From the NCBI GenBank assembly GCA_949317995.1, contig OX439046.1, positions 37,794,002 to 37,858,001 of the forward strand: a DNA stretch of 64,000 nt, given 5' to 3'. Origin of the DNA: Acholoe squamosa (taxonomy: Eukaryota; Annelida; Polychaeta; Phyllodocida; Polynoidae). Below, piece after piece: positions 20,901 to 32,016 of the stretch. The notes under the pieces were generated by a model, which worked only from the letters and a program-made list of their open reading frames with translations, was not told the origin of the DNA and did not search any database. A program made the position numbers and the translations under genes. Each line of letters opens with the position of its first letter. Positions within the stretch are counted from its first letter, which is position 1.

Positions 20901-23384
20901 GTGGTCTACTGCGTTGGTGGGATCGTGCTCTTCCTCGACGTCGGCCTGGTCAGGCAGCTCATTGTACTCGGCCTCATCCATCATAGGATCTGAAAAAATA
21001 AAAAAAATATTTATTGTTGATATTCTTGTCCTATTAAGAAAGACAAAGTGAAGAAAACATTCATGTGATATATATATTGGCATAGTCCAAAACTAACATT
21101 GCACCAGATTATTTTACGCATTTATTTCTCTAGGCATTCTCCTTTTTCCTTTGGGTTTAATATGGAAATTCCTCTTGATTAAATAATGTAAAAATTTATT
21201 TGAGACATAGGGGAGAGTTCGCTTACCTCCGTCTTCATCGACCGCAAGTAAATTCCCGTCTACAACTGCTTTCATGGCATCGCTGGGCATTTCCAAAGCA
21301 GCATAATTCTCCCGCTCTGGTCTGTCAGGGTTATAGCACGACCACGGTTCCTCTGTCCTGCCTCCTCCCTTGAGGTTAGGGGGCTGCATGCCAGGTATTC
21401 CTGCAATATATATTAATACCAAAAAATGATTATGATTATTTTATTGAAAGGAGGGATACAGATATATATTTTAGCTGAAAGGAGCTGTGAGATGAAATAA
21501 AAAGAACTGCCATTGTATGAAGAAAATTGAACTTCATTGAACTCTGCATGTGGTTTTGAAAGCAGTCGGCCATTAAAAAAGGAAATTATACAATATCACC
21601 AATTTTTTTAAAAACTCACCCAAGACGACGTCCTCTCCACACCAATCCAGTATACCTTGCTCTAGATCTGTGAGATAATCCTCTGGCTTCCTCTGGCCAC
21701 TCCCTGACCTGTATTTGCTGTCTATATATTGCCTCTGGAAAAGTTTAAACACAAGTCTTTATTACACTTAACATAATGAAAAAAGGGAAAAAAAATCCAA
21801 GTCGGACACAAAAAATAAAAGAATGGACCACAAGAAGGTAGGGGATATGGTATTTCACCACTTTAAATACAAATAACATGGGAGCCTGTATATGTTGACC
21901 TACTTCTGCATTCTTTTACCACTATGAGCAATTTGGGGAAAAATCGAAAGCTAGCTATGTAACCTACCTTTTTCTTTGCGTCTTGTCCGAAGTATAATAA
22001 CTTGTCCTTACACTGCTTAGACGACCATTCTCTCTTACCCATTGACTCCACATATTCTGTGAAAGATGAGAAAAGTTTTATTTATCTTCATTTTATTATA
22101 TTATATAATTATTGAATAACAGGAACAACTAGGACAACAGACGTGGAGTAAAGTTATTTTTGTTATAGTAGAAGTATTTTGATATCATCTCAACGTTTCA
22201 AAATTTGGGGTTATTCATGATCATATAATGTTTTCCTTTAATATTTTAAAGACAGTACAGTTCTTATTTTTGAATAAAGCATATATAAATTTTAGGAAGG
22301 AAATCCTTGTTTTGAGACAAAGAGTTGACATGCAGAATACAGTTAAAATAAACATAAAGACTTACCTGACAACTCCTCCCACCCTAATTTCTTCATGACA
22401 GTACCGTCACTGCTTGACTTAAATTTGCCTTTCAGTACAGGCTTAAGGTGGTTGGCACCATATATAAGTGCCTTCAGTTCAGCCTTATTCCAATGTTTCA
22501 ACTGCATGTCAGAAGAGGATGAAATGGATGTGTTTCTAGATGTGTTACCCCCACGTCCTCGGACAGAACCCCGGGCTCCACGGGCTCCCCAGGCTCCCCT
22601 GGCTCCCCGGGCTCCACGGGCTCCACGGGCTCCACGGGCTCCACGGGAGGTACCTCGAGAGGCACCCCTTCCACCAATACCAGATCCTCGGGGCCTACCC
22701 CTAGGCCTGCTGGCACCTGATCCACGGCTTCCTCTTTTCCCCCTGCCTCGACCCCTTGGGCTAAATGGAGCAGTGAATTCTTCGTCAGGAAGGTAAGAAG
22801 GATCTCTTGAAAGGTCATCTTCAGGAGGAGGTGGAAAGGCAGACCTCCTAATGGGTATGCCATAATGCATAGGATGTTCCCTGCTTGGGGGCTTGCCACG
22901 CTGTCTTTTTTTTGATAGTTCTTCATCATGTAACCTCTTTTCTAGAGAATTTCTATATAAGTACACCATGTAGTTAATGTCTTGGGTGCCGCCGCCAGCA
23001 CCGGGAAAATCAGAAGGTTTCAATGATTCATCGTATTCCTCCTCCTCTGGAACATATTCCTCATACTCCAAGTCTTCTTCTTCATAGTAGCCCTCGTTTT
23101 CGTCATATTCTTCCCCTTCACGGGCTTTCTGGGTAAGAGGATATGAAAGAACAATAACGTAAGTGACACAGTTAAGAGGGGAAGTTTCATCGACTCTGTT
23201 TACTTGTACATTTGACAACCAGAATGAAATCACTCAACTGACACTGACCTAAACACCTTGCTTTTTCGTCGAAAAACACTATCAAACTTCGAATTACATC
23301 CTAATTTTTATGCCACGTGACCTACTTCGTAAGACAGAAACATCTTTTCATGATTAAGCTTACCTTATCCATCGCTTTAGGCAT
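17965..23384 (-). CDS. Harbinger Myb/trihelix-type partner protein, nine exons, two lesions
   Basis: Exons (minus): 23384-23364 (MPKAMDK), 23128-22366, 22056-21968, 21734-21620, 21400-21227, 20989-19498, 19136-18897, 18733-18653, 18407-17965. All junctions are GT-AG and phase-consistent except inside exon 6, where an 11-base C run (about 20861-20871) puts the frame out by one. Exon 7 has an in-frame TGA after PTLHAPDQ. Without those the frame is about 1138 codons, long for this protein class. Contents: an acidic N-terminus, an Arg-Gly minisatellite (22560-22650), a Myb/SANT-like domain (HWNKAELKALIYG through EWSSKQCKDKLLYFG) split by an intron, and a long coiled coil in exon 6. In the family this protein binds the ends and brings the transposase to the nucleus. 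The lesions may be real or assembly error. Confidence 0.78.
19250..19299 (-). repeat. Internal copy of the Harbinger right end
   Basis: About 48 of 49 bases match the true right end (near 23721-23769), including CGCGGTGAAATGGCCTCCTG, in the same orientation. It lies in the intron between exons 6 and 7 of the Myb-type gene. It could be the scar of a second family member or a gene-conversion product. Confidence 0.8.
22560..22650 (-). repeat. Coding minisatellite, 9-bp unit (Arg-Gly-Ala)
   Basis: GGGCTCCAC-type units in tandem encode repeated G-A-R. Located in exon 2 of the Myb-type gene, just before the DNA-binding domain. RG-rich tracts often bind nucleic acid. Confidence 0.75.
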
Positions 23385-23742
23385 TTTTGGACCTTTTTCA
23401 CTCCCTCGTCGACAAAGAAATCCGCTTTCCGGAAGGTGACGGCGGCCATAGATATCCCATAATTCATGACGTCACAGGGGAAAGCCCGGGGATCCCCGAA
23501 AGTAAAACACGGATTTGCCGCTAAATTTAAAAAAAATTAAATTAACGCAGAGGGTAGAACACGGACGTCCGTGTTCCCAGGTCCGTGTTTAATATAAAGG
23601 ATCCGCGTTTATTAGAAAGGGTCCGCGTTTATTATGAAAACCCGGAGGGCATAACGGAATGACAAAAGAAACGTTTTGAAGAAAAAAAAAATTACAGTCC
23701 ATGGTTGGGTCCATGTTAGAGGTCCGTGTTTAATAGCTTTAT

Positions 23743-23765
23743 AATAAACGCGGTGAAATGGCCTC
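23743..23765 (-). repeat. Harbinger right terminal inverted repeat
   Basis: Ends CGCGGTGAAATGGCCTC, the complement of the left end. The adjacent TTTAATAGCTTTATAATAAA is also present in the internal copy at 19250-19299. Confidence 0.88.
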
Positions 23766-24039
23766 CTGGTGACCTAGTTGACCCAGGGTGACTGGAGGCC
23801 AGTGTGGTGCCCCCTGTATTTAATACCCGAATCAGTCAAGTATAATGGACTGATTCTAACCATTAACTATGCGAAGGGACTAAGCAAGAGGTAGATGCAC
23901 TTGGCCAGTCCAGTCGTAGACTACCGGCAACCTCCAAATAGATAAGTGTATATATAAGTCAATTAACCAGTCTATTTTGGCCTTCTATTAAACCTGCCAC
24001 TCGTTGATCAAGCCTTTGGACACAATTGAGTCAGTGTCA

Positions 24040-24700
24040 ATTCTGCTTTGGTATGGTTTGGTAAGATACAAGTGAGCGGCCATACTTGACCAATCCCCTG
24101 CTTGTCTGATGTCCTAAATACTAAGGCCTAACTCGTATATATAAAGTGCCCCTGCACGCCTCATCAAGCGCATTCTCACGCGATCTGGGTTCATACCAAC
24201 AGATCTCATGAGGTGCTTTAAGAAAGCCAGAAGGACCAGATAGGTCAGCGGGACCGACTTATTGCCTTTCTGTATCATAAATGCTGGAGAAGAGGGGTCT
24301 GACGATGGAAAGTCTTGGGAATGTTCCCACACTAGTGTAGCCGCACACAAAGGAGAACCTCTAGCTAGAGTAAGTAATAGGCACTTTAAGGACTTTCTGA
24401 GAATACTGCACAGTCTTTGACGATGATACGCTGAGCTCCAAGCCCCAGGACATAAAGGAGAGGGCTCCCCACCATAGGTAATGGCCTTCCAAGGCAGAGG
24501 CAGTGTCCAGCACCAGATTGATCTTACAGAGCAAGGAGCGGAAACTACGTACAAGGCATGCCCACATGCTCCTCTCCGAAGGGGAAGAAATGTCAACAGC
24601 ATGGTATAACTTGAGCAAGTCCTTAAGAGTAAAGGAGGGTCTTACCGGGGTCGGGTCCCCCAATACTCGCCTTATACCTGCCATTGTAGTGATAAATCCA
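24040..24700 (-). pseudogene. Tyrosine recombinase of the Ngaro-like element
   Basis: Minus-strand pieces in two frames: RPSFTLKDLLKLYHAVD and SERSMWACLVRSFRSLLCKI (N-terminal helical region), later RMRLMRRAGALYIYELGLSI (second catalytic Arg block), then an in-frame TAG, DIRQAGDWSSMAAHLYLTKP with the conserved G-D-W and the nucleophile Tyr near 24068. At least one frameshift and one stop. The enzyme class integrates circular cDNA without target duplication; this copy is dead. Confidence 0.72.
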
Positions 24701-25059
24701 AAGTCAGTTCTGATTGCTTTAATGTCATACCTTTAGTAGTTATTCAGCAAAATGACTCCACTCACATAATTTTGTATGCATCTGTATTGTAGAGATCACC
24801 TCAGGTCCACCACATATCCGCACATTAATAACGTATCCGTAAGGACTGCTGCACATCTTATGGAACCGCAAAATGTCACGTAGCATTTCCACTGCAAAGT
24901 TTTGGTTCTCCAGGTGGATTTAGACCAAGCTTGGGCCTTAAGCTCAGCCATTTCCCAGTCCAGTTGATGGCACTTTTTTGCAGCCTCTACAACATAGAAA
25001 AACTGGTAAGTCAGCCACGTTAGACATCCTGGATATAGCATCTAATCTGCCATAAAATG

Positions 25060-25370
25060 CACCTCAAGATGGACATACTGCTGTCATTGTTAACTCTGCC
25101 CTTGTTCAGGGCTGCCACAATCTGAGTGTTATCGGTGACACATTGAAGAGTATGGTCCCTCCATAGGTAACCCCATCATTCCAGGCTCTCTAATATCGGG
25201 TATAGTTCCTGAACGTTGATGTCAGAAGGTATGTCTATTGAGGGAGCAGGCCTACAATGTTGGTGATTGTCTAACTCAACAAGGTCCTTCTCCCATTGTC
25301 CTGCTAAACAGTCTGCTCCATAGAAGGCACCAAACCCTGAGCCAGATGCATCCGAAGTGACCATAGAGGT
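25060..25370 (-). pseudogene. RNase H remnant of the Ngaro-like element
   Basis: Minus-strand frame VTSDASGSGFGAF, INVQELYPILESLE and, after a stop, CVTDNTQIVAALNKGR. These match the D...E...D pattern of the RNase H that lies between RT and YR in DIRS/Ngaro elements. Confidence 0.75.
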
Positions 25371-25477
25371 GTGTTTCAGGGGTTGAATTACTTTTGCTTC
25401 ACCATTGAACCAAAGAGCGAATATTCGCCACCAATCTAAGTCCCAACCTGATACCAGGTGTCACTAGCTCACTCCTA

Positions 25478-26575
25478 TAGCTCGATGCAGCAAGTTGGGA
25501 ACCTAAAACTTAGTTTTTCCTGAATTTTCGCTAAGAAATGCTGTAGTTTAGCCAAAAATTATCCGATTTACACAATATTTGCAGCAAATGAAAGATGAAA
25601 CTCATTGCTTTCAGGCCAAGGTAGATAGTATAACAATAATATAGTGCACAGTTTACCACTGAAGTACAAGTTATAAATTTAAAAATCATTAGTTTAAAAA
25701 AATTGCTGTTTTTCAAAGTTTGGCCCTATATATTTTGTGAAAAAATATTCTAACCATCAGTTTCTGATAGATAGTGCATAATACTGACCCATCAAGTTTA
25801 TAAATGAGTATGCCTTTTTTCCCTACCTCTATGGTTGCTTATTACACTATGGGAAACATGTGATTTTTGTTAGTTTGCAAAAACTGTGATTTTCAGCAAA
25901 ATTTCTGCTAGGTTTTTGATGTGGGACCACATAGATCACCATATATGGATGCGTGATCACCCACTGATACCAGAATTATCCATTTTTATGGTCTACTTGA
26001 TCATATTTAAAGGCATGTGAAATATCTAAGTGATACAATCAGTGTGAGAAGAATTAGCCACATCTTATGATTCTAGTCTTTGGTGCCGACAACGCTTTTG
26101 TTGCTATTTACAGCTAAATAGCTCAATAGTGCATTATGATAGTCCTCACATGCCTAATATGGGGTTCTAATAGCATTTCAATATGGGTTTCAATGGGTCA
26201 TCAGGTCAAAACAACAATTGATGATGGAATTTAATAGAAACAAAAGAGTTTTGCACCATGGACCTGTTCACATTGTTCAGATCTTCAGATATTCTTATCT
26301 TGAAAATAATGAAGGTATTTATGAGCATGGTGCTTTTCCAGCCCATATGGGACCTACAGAGGGCATTTTGTCTAGTCTGACATGTATTATGAGGGAATAC
26401 TGCATAGCAAATGATTCTATTTTCATATTTTGTTATGATTTTTGAGATAGAATCATACACAAGACTTGTCTTCTGCAGCATATACAAAAATGTCCCTTGA
26501 ATGAAGGCATTTTACATGCACAGCTGCCTCCAAAACTGAAAAACACTCAGGTTCCCAACTTGCTGCATCGAGCTA
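25478..26575. mobile_element. Non-autonomous DNA element, 1098 bp, TA target duplication
   Basis: Inverted ends TAGCTCGATGCAGCAAGTTG (continuing GGAACC) at 25478 and complement ending at 26575, nearly identical over about 28 bp. TA flanks at 25476-25477 and 26576-26577. The interior is AT-rich with no significant ORF. Inserted into the Ngaro-like element. Confidence 0.8.
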
Positions 26576-26892
26576 TAGTAACCCCTGATCTTCTGTGCCC
26601 TGCATTGTGGGATATAGCCTGTACAGGCTAATTAGATGCATATATCATTGGGCAACACAAGAAGTAGACCCTATGTTTAGTACAGCCTAATACATGTTTT
26701 GTGTCATACCTACATATAGGTGCAGTGGTACAGGTGTGCATTGTACCAGGAGTATAGAGGTTTCATCTATAGTATACAAACCTGACAACAACATATCTCA
26801 AACACAATCACCTGTGACTATGCATTCAGCTCAGCATAACTTGAGCTGAAGACCTATGTGGGAATATGAGGTGTTTGCCTACAACAAATCAA

Positions 26893-26965
26893 CAACAGCC
26901 CCACTAGCGCAGGCAGTAGAGAGTTGAGCTCCCAATATCAGGGAGGTGGGTTTAAGTCACCATAT
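26893..26965 (+). repeat. tRNA-like sequence, degenerate
   Basis: A box A-like stretch near TAGCGCAGGCAGTAGAG and a box B-like GGGTTTAAGTCAC spaced about 40 bp apart. Degenerate SINE head or tRNA pseudogene. Confidence 0.45.
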
Positions 26966-27149
26966 GTCCACTAGGTCAATACCACTATTTTGTAAGAAAA
27001 TATCACCAGAAACATCACCTCTGCTTTGAAAATCATAGTTTCTTTAAGCAGACGTCTATTACACTTATTTTATAGATATTGATTGCAATTTATTAACACA
27101 ATCAAAATCTAGATATAAAATGTTTTGATTGAATAAAAGCAAAAGCATC

Positions 27150-27217
27150 AGGCAAGTCTAGAACTCAGGTACCCTGCATTATGAGTCCAGTGTTCTAACC
27201 ACTACCCTATTCTGGAC
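27150..27217 (-). repeat. tRNA-Met-like sequence (SINE head or pseudogene)
   Basis: On the minus strand: box A-type TAGTGGTTAG, an anticodon-loop-like GACTCATAATGC with CAT, and box B-type GAGTTCTAGACT. The acceptor stem is not clean, so not a functional tRNA gene. Confidence 0.55.
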
Positions 27218-27564
27218 AGGTTACATATAGGGTGTTAAATTCCCCAAACCCATTCACAATGCATGCTGACCCGTCAGACCACAGCTCCCTCTAGTGTTTC
27301 ATCCATACATAACAGGGACTACTTTCCATTCCCTTCCCATCATACATAGGGCAGAAGACCAGAGTCTAGGACGCTAGTACTTAACTCTGGGACCAGTATG
27401 TCTAAGTCCTTATGGAAGTTCTGTGTAAGGGTTTACATATCTCCTGCTGCTAGAAAAACACTTCAACATGGATATCACTCTGTGTGAAAAGGTCCTGCCT
27501 CCCCTTATGATTGTTGCACAGTGACTAAGAATACTACATAATCTTTTTGGAGTTATTCAAATTG

Positions 27565-27711
27565 AACTGCCAGCTATGCCTGCCTGCCTGCCTGCTACCT
27601 GTGAGTGGTTGACTGCACACCTGGTGACCTAGTTGACCCAGGGTGACTGGAGGCCTGTGTGGTGCCCCCTGTATTTTATACCCGAATCAGTCAAGTATAA
27701 CAGACTGATTC
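27565..27711 (-). repeat. Ngaro-like repeat B, outer copy; uninterrupted Harbinger target
   Basis: Matches 15075-15128 joined to 23766-23858 without the Harbinger. Carries CACACCTGGTGACCTAGTTG and GTGGTGCCCCCTGTATTT, then a GAATCAGTC...GACTGATTC hairpin. This is the empty-site control for the Harbinger insertion. Confidence 0.88.
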
Positions 27712-27713
27712 TA

Positions 27714-28224
27714 CCCACTGGGCACATCAACATTGATTCAGCGTTGAAACAATGTTTGCAATGTTTGCATATCAACAGTTGATAAAGGCTTGAAATATAG
27801 TTGAATTTGAAAGTTGACACAACATAATCAAAATCAACTGTGATTCAACATGTAACCATCAGCGCTGATTCAATGTTTGTATTTCTATGTTGATTCAACA
27901 TTGACACAACATTGATATGATGTTGAAACAACGTTGATATTTGTTAGGGCATTCTTTGTTGACATGTCAATGTTGAATCAACATTTAATCAACATTTAAA
28001 TCAATATTGTTGATTCAACATTGACAAATCAATGTTGAGTCAACATTGAATTGAAAACAATATTTCAACATTCATATGTCAACTGTTGATTGGATGTTGA
28101 AATGGTGTTGGTTGACAACATTGGAATAGAATCATTGAAAAGGTGTTGAAGACAGGTTGATCAACATCAATAACATAATATCAGCAGGTTGTCAACGTTG
28201 ATGCAACGTTCTGTGCCCACTGGG
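27714..28224. mobile_element. MITE-like element, 511 bp, TA target duplication
   Basis: Ends CCCACTGGGCACA and TGTGCCCACTGGG, flanked by TA at 27712-27713 and 28225-28226. The other B repeat reads ATTCTAACC at the same place without the insert (about 23854-23862), so the boundaries are exact. The interior consists almost wholly of variants of GTTGATTCAACATTGA, a self-complementary unit that could fold extensively. Confidence 0.85.
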
Positions 28225-28226
28225 TA

Positions 28227-28975
28227 ACCAAAACAGGACAATTTTACCCAGAATGCATTGCCATATGGCTAAAAGGTTATTTTTGTTATTTTCTTCAATA
28301 AAAAGGCCTTCCATATGCGAAGTTCCAGATTTCTGTGACTAATGATTGAAATCAAGTAAAATCAAGAAAATTTTCACTATTTTTCTCATTTTGGAGAAAA
28401 TAAATCAAATACTTTTATTTTTCAAAATTCTGTAGTTTAAAAAGTAGCTCGGGATCCCCCATATTTCTTTGCATTATTCAATTCTATATGATTTAGGCTG
28501 CCTATGGACCAAAAATGAAGATTTTCTGATGACTTTAGCTAAAGAGTAGCGACCAACCTACATTGCATAGGCAGAGTCGGCCTATGTGAGAAGAATCGTA
28601 AGATTCGTCGATGCAGCTGTGAAAGGAGGCTCCGAATTCCCAAGGTATCATAGAAATTGAGTAAAGACTCATCAGTTTTTTTATGAAGTTGTACAACTCT
28701 ATAATAGGCCTACTATTGAAACACTCGGCGACATCACCCTATAGCAAAATGTTAATCAATTTTGTCTTCCAAATTTTTTTCAGATATATTCACTATATAT
28801 AGTTGTTACTTTACATTCATGACTTTACACATATTAACGATCCGGTTGCTGCACGTGTGCTTGAGGTTGAAGTAGTCTGTAACCTAAGGTAACATCTAAT
28901 TGTCCCTAATTGATTGTAACTGCACAAGGTGTCATTGTTTCCAAGTGTCAGTGCCCTCTGGTAACAGCTGACTTA
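28227..28975. other. Intergenic sequence, nothing recognised
   Basis: Starts with the last bases of the Ngaro-like repeat; otherwise AT-rich with no feature I can support. Confidence 0.4.
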
Positions 28976-29236
28976 GGGAGTGGTCATTATTTATCAACAG
29001 GGGGGATGGTGGGTTTGAGGGGGGGGTGTTAATATTTCAGACCCCTCCCGAGGGGGGGCTAACAAAATTCTGACCCCTCTTGAGGAGGGGGCTAAAAAAA
29101 TTTACCCTCTTTTGAGCAAAAAAAAAAAAAACCAGCGCGCTCCGGTTGGGGGGGGGCGCAAAAAATTTTGACTGTCGTCGAGGGGGGGGGCGTAAACCCA
29201 CCACCGGCCCCCTGTTGATAAATAATGACCACCCCC
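28976..29236. mobile_element. MITE family M1, copy 2 (TSD TTA)
   Basis: GGGAGTGGTCATTATTTATC at 28976 and complement ending at 29236. TTA at 28973-28975 and 29237-29239. The interior has G-rich and A-rich blocks (reverse of copy 1). An A run of about 14 lies near 29118. Confidence 0.85.
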
Positions 29237-30887
29237 TTAAAGGTTTAATCAGTGAAGTGCTCGTTTTTCCCGCTTGGTGGCAGTCGCTGCCTCATCAGGA
29301 GGCCAGTGAGACGCTGGTTTGAGAGTCCAGAAAGGCCCAACCATCCGTTCCCTGGTACGAACTGCTGTTATGTACAGTCTACTAGATAGCAGCGGCATTT
29401 TGAATCAACCAGCGGGCATTATGCTACTTAGCAAAAATAACACAGGGTGTGTTATCGATCCAGAGAAACGGTTTCGTTCCATAGTCACTATCTAAAAGAT
29501 CAACATCCAATGTCTCTCATGTGCAATAAATGTGCAACTAAAACTCTAAGTTCAAAACTTTATAAGAAAAAAAAACATTCTTTTTTCATCATGACTTATT
29601 CTTGTAGACATTGCATACAATAAAAAGACTATGACATACATAGAACCATATCTTCTGTTATAAGAGCAGGAAGCAGACATATCATCTGCATTGCATGACG
29701 TCACAATTGGTCAAATGCATCAGAATATTTACTGCACAACACTGCTTAGGCCATGTTATTATAATAACTTGGATTACGGGATTTTTGAGCTGAGATTTTT
29801 GGCGACCAAAGGTAAAAAAAAATAATTAAAAAAAGTTTGATTTTGAGAGCAAAAAATCCCAGCGGCCAAAGGCAAAAAAAAAAGAAGAAAATCCACCAAA
29901 ATTGCCCCCAAAATGCACTTTTCCCCCTATCAAAGTCACATTTTGACAACCAAAAATACTTCTTGGGGAAGTGAATGCTGGAAGGGTCTAGAATTGTTGG
30001 ATGTTTGCACATGTACATTTGCTTTTTTTATAATTATTTACCAAAAATCTTGAGAAAAAAAATCCCAGCGGTCAGAGGAAAAGAAATAATTTTTTTTTTC
30101 TATTTTGCCAAAAATCCCAGCAGCGGATCTGTAATTTATAATTAAATGGCCTTATCTACAAACAATGGTACCCAGACATGTCCTTATGACAACACTTGCA
30201 TAATCATTTTAAAAGTTAGCATTAAATAACCCAATACCCCAATAACCCAATGATTATATTGAAAAAGGTACACTTAATCATTACAATTTCACATACGATT
30301 GCAGTGGCCTCCAATGCTGCATCTGGTGTATTTTGACCAATTGTGGCAATATCAAAGGTACGAGAGCAGCTTGCTCACTGCCCTTATACAAGAAAATGTG
30401 ATAGTGTGTAAGTCAGAATATTTTTATTTAATACAATTACTCCCAAAACAGGGCATCGTGAAAAGGGGTGGTCTTTTCTTTTAATGCGATGTAGGGAACC
30501 TACCCATGGTGTCTCAAGTCCCATCCATCCAATGCAATGTCATACTCGTGTGCATTAACAGACTGACTGGAAAGTTCGGAAATTTTGTGATGGTCTGAAT
30601 CGTCTTTTGTATAAGTCTAGTTTCTAATTTCAGATGGTCAGCAAGCTTTCTGCCAGTAGCTTTATGGGAAACTTATAAAATTAGACATCAGACTAATTGC
30701 CCTTTAATAGCGATAGAAGCCATTGGGGAGCCGAAAGTTGGGAAAATAGATTTGAAATCCTTCTTTTTTTTTCCATTTCTCTCCCAGTAAAGGTGTTGTT
30801 AATTTCAAATGTATGCAAATAAAAGGGCTTGAATTGAAAGGGCTGAAATCATGACTTTAATCTTTTCCTTTTTTTAGACCTTACTTA
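29237..30887. other. Intergenic; A-rich repeat cluster at 29748-30150
   Basis: Between about 29775 and 30125 the phrase AATCCCAGCGGCCAAAGG and variants recur four times between A runs, and the outer parts (TAGGCCAT...TTATAATAA and TTATAATTAAATGGCC) are loosely inverted, suggesting a decayed MITE. The rest holds nothing recognised. Confidence 0.45.
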
Positions 30888-31251
30888 TGTAATGGTTCGT
30901 ATCGACTTATATGTTGGGTGGCTCGTTGGCTCGCTTACCACTAGAGATACCAACACAACACGAGTAGTTCGGGTTGGGCAAAGCCCCAGAAACCCCTACC
31001 TCTCGGGTAGGACTTTATTCAATTTGGTCAGTAGCTTATGTTGAGCGTCTTGACTGGACCAGGTCCAGTCCCCTTCTGCCGCTCGTCCGGCTTCTTAGTA
31101 GAAGCTGGACGCGAGGCATGGTGCTGCCCCCTCTTGTACCAACGGGGTATCGCAAAGCGACACCTAGCTGGCATAGAAGGAACAAGCACCACACCAACAC
31201 GTCTCTCGGATGAACGGCACTAGTATATATACGACGATACCGGCCCCTACA
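30888..31251 (-). repeat. 3' LTR of the gypsy element, 364 bp
   Basis: Starts TGTAATGG and ends CCCTACA on the plus strand (TG...CA). On the minus strand a TATA-like GTATATATAC lies about 20 bp into the LTR (near 31226) and AATAAA at 31019-31014, so U3 appears very short and the transcript would end in the LTR middle. Confidence 0.93.
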
Positions 31252-31265
31252 CCACCCCCACTAGA
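31252..31265 (-). promoter_or_regulatory. Polypurine tract
   Basis: Minus strand TCTAGTGGGGGTGG directly before the 3' LTR, the expected site of plus-strand priming. Confidence 0.75.
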
Positions 31266-32016
31266 CTATACCTAGGGTTGGGTGTAATTAACAAATACCT
31301 ATTGTTAACTTTATACAGTAATATTATACATAAATAGGTAAGTCTATATATACAGTTCGTATAGAATATAGAACACTAAGGGGCATTATAAATAATATGT
31401 ACATAATAAGGCATCGTCGCATATAACCCGAAGTAACTAATAATAACAACTAGGAAGTGGCGCCTTATGCACCATCGACCTAGGGTGGTAGATAGTAACA
31501 ATGTTACAATGTTATTATAGTATAAGAGACACAATAAAAAGTTGTAGACATGTAGTCAAATGGTATGAATAATATTTTACAGTAGTAACTAACCGACCCG
31601 AGGTGGGGTAAATAACCCGAGAAAAATTTTGTTTGTTTTGATTATAAAAATATAAATATGATATAAAAATAGATTTATACAAAATATTAATACTGATAAG
31701 TATAGGCGTCCTACCAGGGTAGCAGGATCGCCCTTACAATATACCGGACTTCCGGCGAATCTGGAACGACTGGTTTCTGCAGCTCCACCCGGCGACATGT
31801 GTGTGGTGGCAAGCCACGTTGCTGTTATGTTGTGCCCTGATGAAGATGGGAAGATGGAGCCCCGGTTAGGTGTGGTAATCCTTTTGGTGTTTCGGGTTAG
31901 CGTCCATCTTCACTGCAGGTTCCGTCCCAGATTAAAGAGTCCAGTGTAAGGATCAGTGCCTCTGGCATATTAAATGCTTTTACCCTCGGGTACAAAAGAC
32001 ACCATCAGATGGACAC
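31266..32016 (-). other. 3' untranslated region of the gypsy element
   Basis: About 750 bp between the ORF3 stop and the polypurine tract, AT-rich in its LTR-proximal half. No ORF or known motif. Confidence 0.7.

Larger units (their letters stand above)
15129..23765. mobile_element. PIF/Harbinger DNA transposon, 8637 bp, TSD CTG
   Basis: Inverted ends GAGGCCATTTCACCGCGTTTA-type at 15129 and complement ending at 23765. Flanked by CTG at 15126-15128 and 23766-23768. A paralogous uninterrupted target at about 27620 reads CACACCTGGTGACC, which fixes the boundaries: one copy of CTG there, two here. The element encodes a plus-strand transposase (15539-17278) and a convergent minus-strand Myb-type gene (17965-23384), the standard Harbinger pair. 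Subterminal zones 15150-15470 and 23500-23730 carry many copies of CGCGTTTA and ACACGGAC/GTCCGTGTT words, likely transposase binding sites. Confidence 0.93.
26578..27564. other. Remnant body of the Ngaro-like element with tRNA-like repeats
   Basis: No coding remnant recognised. Holds two tRNA-like sequences listed separately. Confidence 0.45.
14951..28230 (-). mobile_element. Ngaro-like YR retroelement with three nested insertions
   Basis: The minus-strand order is repeat B (28230 back to about 27565), body with RNase H (about 25364-25060) and tyrosine recombinase (about 24684-24040), then repeat A (about 23938-23863), repeat B (about 23860-23766 continuing at 15125-15075) and repeat A (about 15022-14951). 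B...A-B-A is the split-direct-repeat layout of Ngaro/PAT elements. Gag and RT are missing from the body. Harbinger (15129-23765) sits in the inner B repeat, a 511-bp element (27714-28224) in the outer B repeat, and a 1.1-kb element (25478-26575) in the body. Both A copies contain AACTATGCG and AGAGGTAGATGCACTTG. Confidence 0.72.

Noticed and set aside
22395..22796. Pro/Arg-rich plus-strand ORF
   Set aside because: Shadow of the Arg-Gly minisatellite in the Myb-type gene on the other strand.
23364..23449. Upstream ATG (23449) as start of the Myb-type gene
   Set aside because: That frame enters exon 2 out of phase; the ATG at 23384 keeps exon 1 in phase with the long exon 2 frame.
27150..27217. 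Functional tRNA-Met gene
   Set aside because: Box A and B and a CAT loop are present, but the acceptor and other stems do not pair cleanly.
30974..31213. 79-codon ORF repeated at 43216-43455
   Set aside because: Occurs in both LTRs only because they are direct repeats; antisense to transcription of the element.
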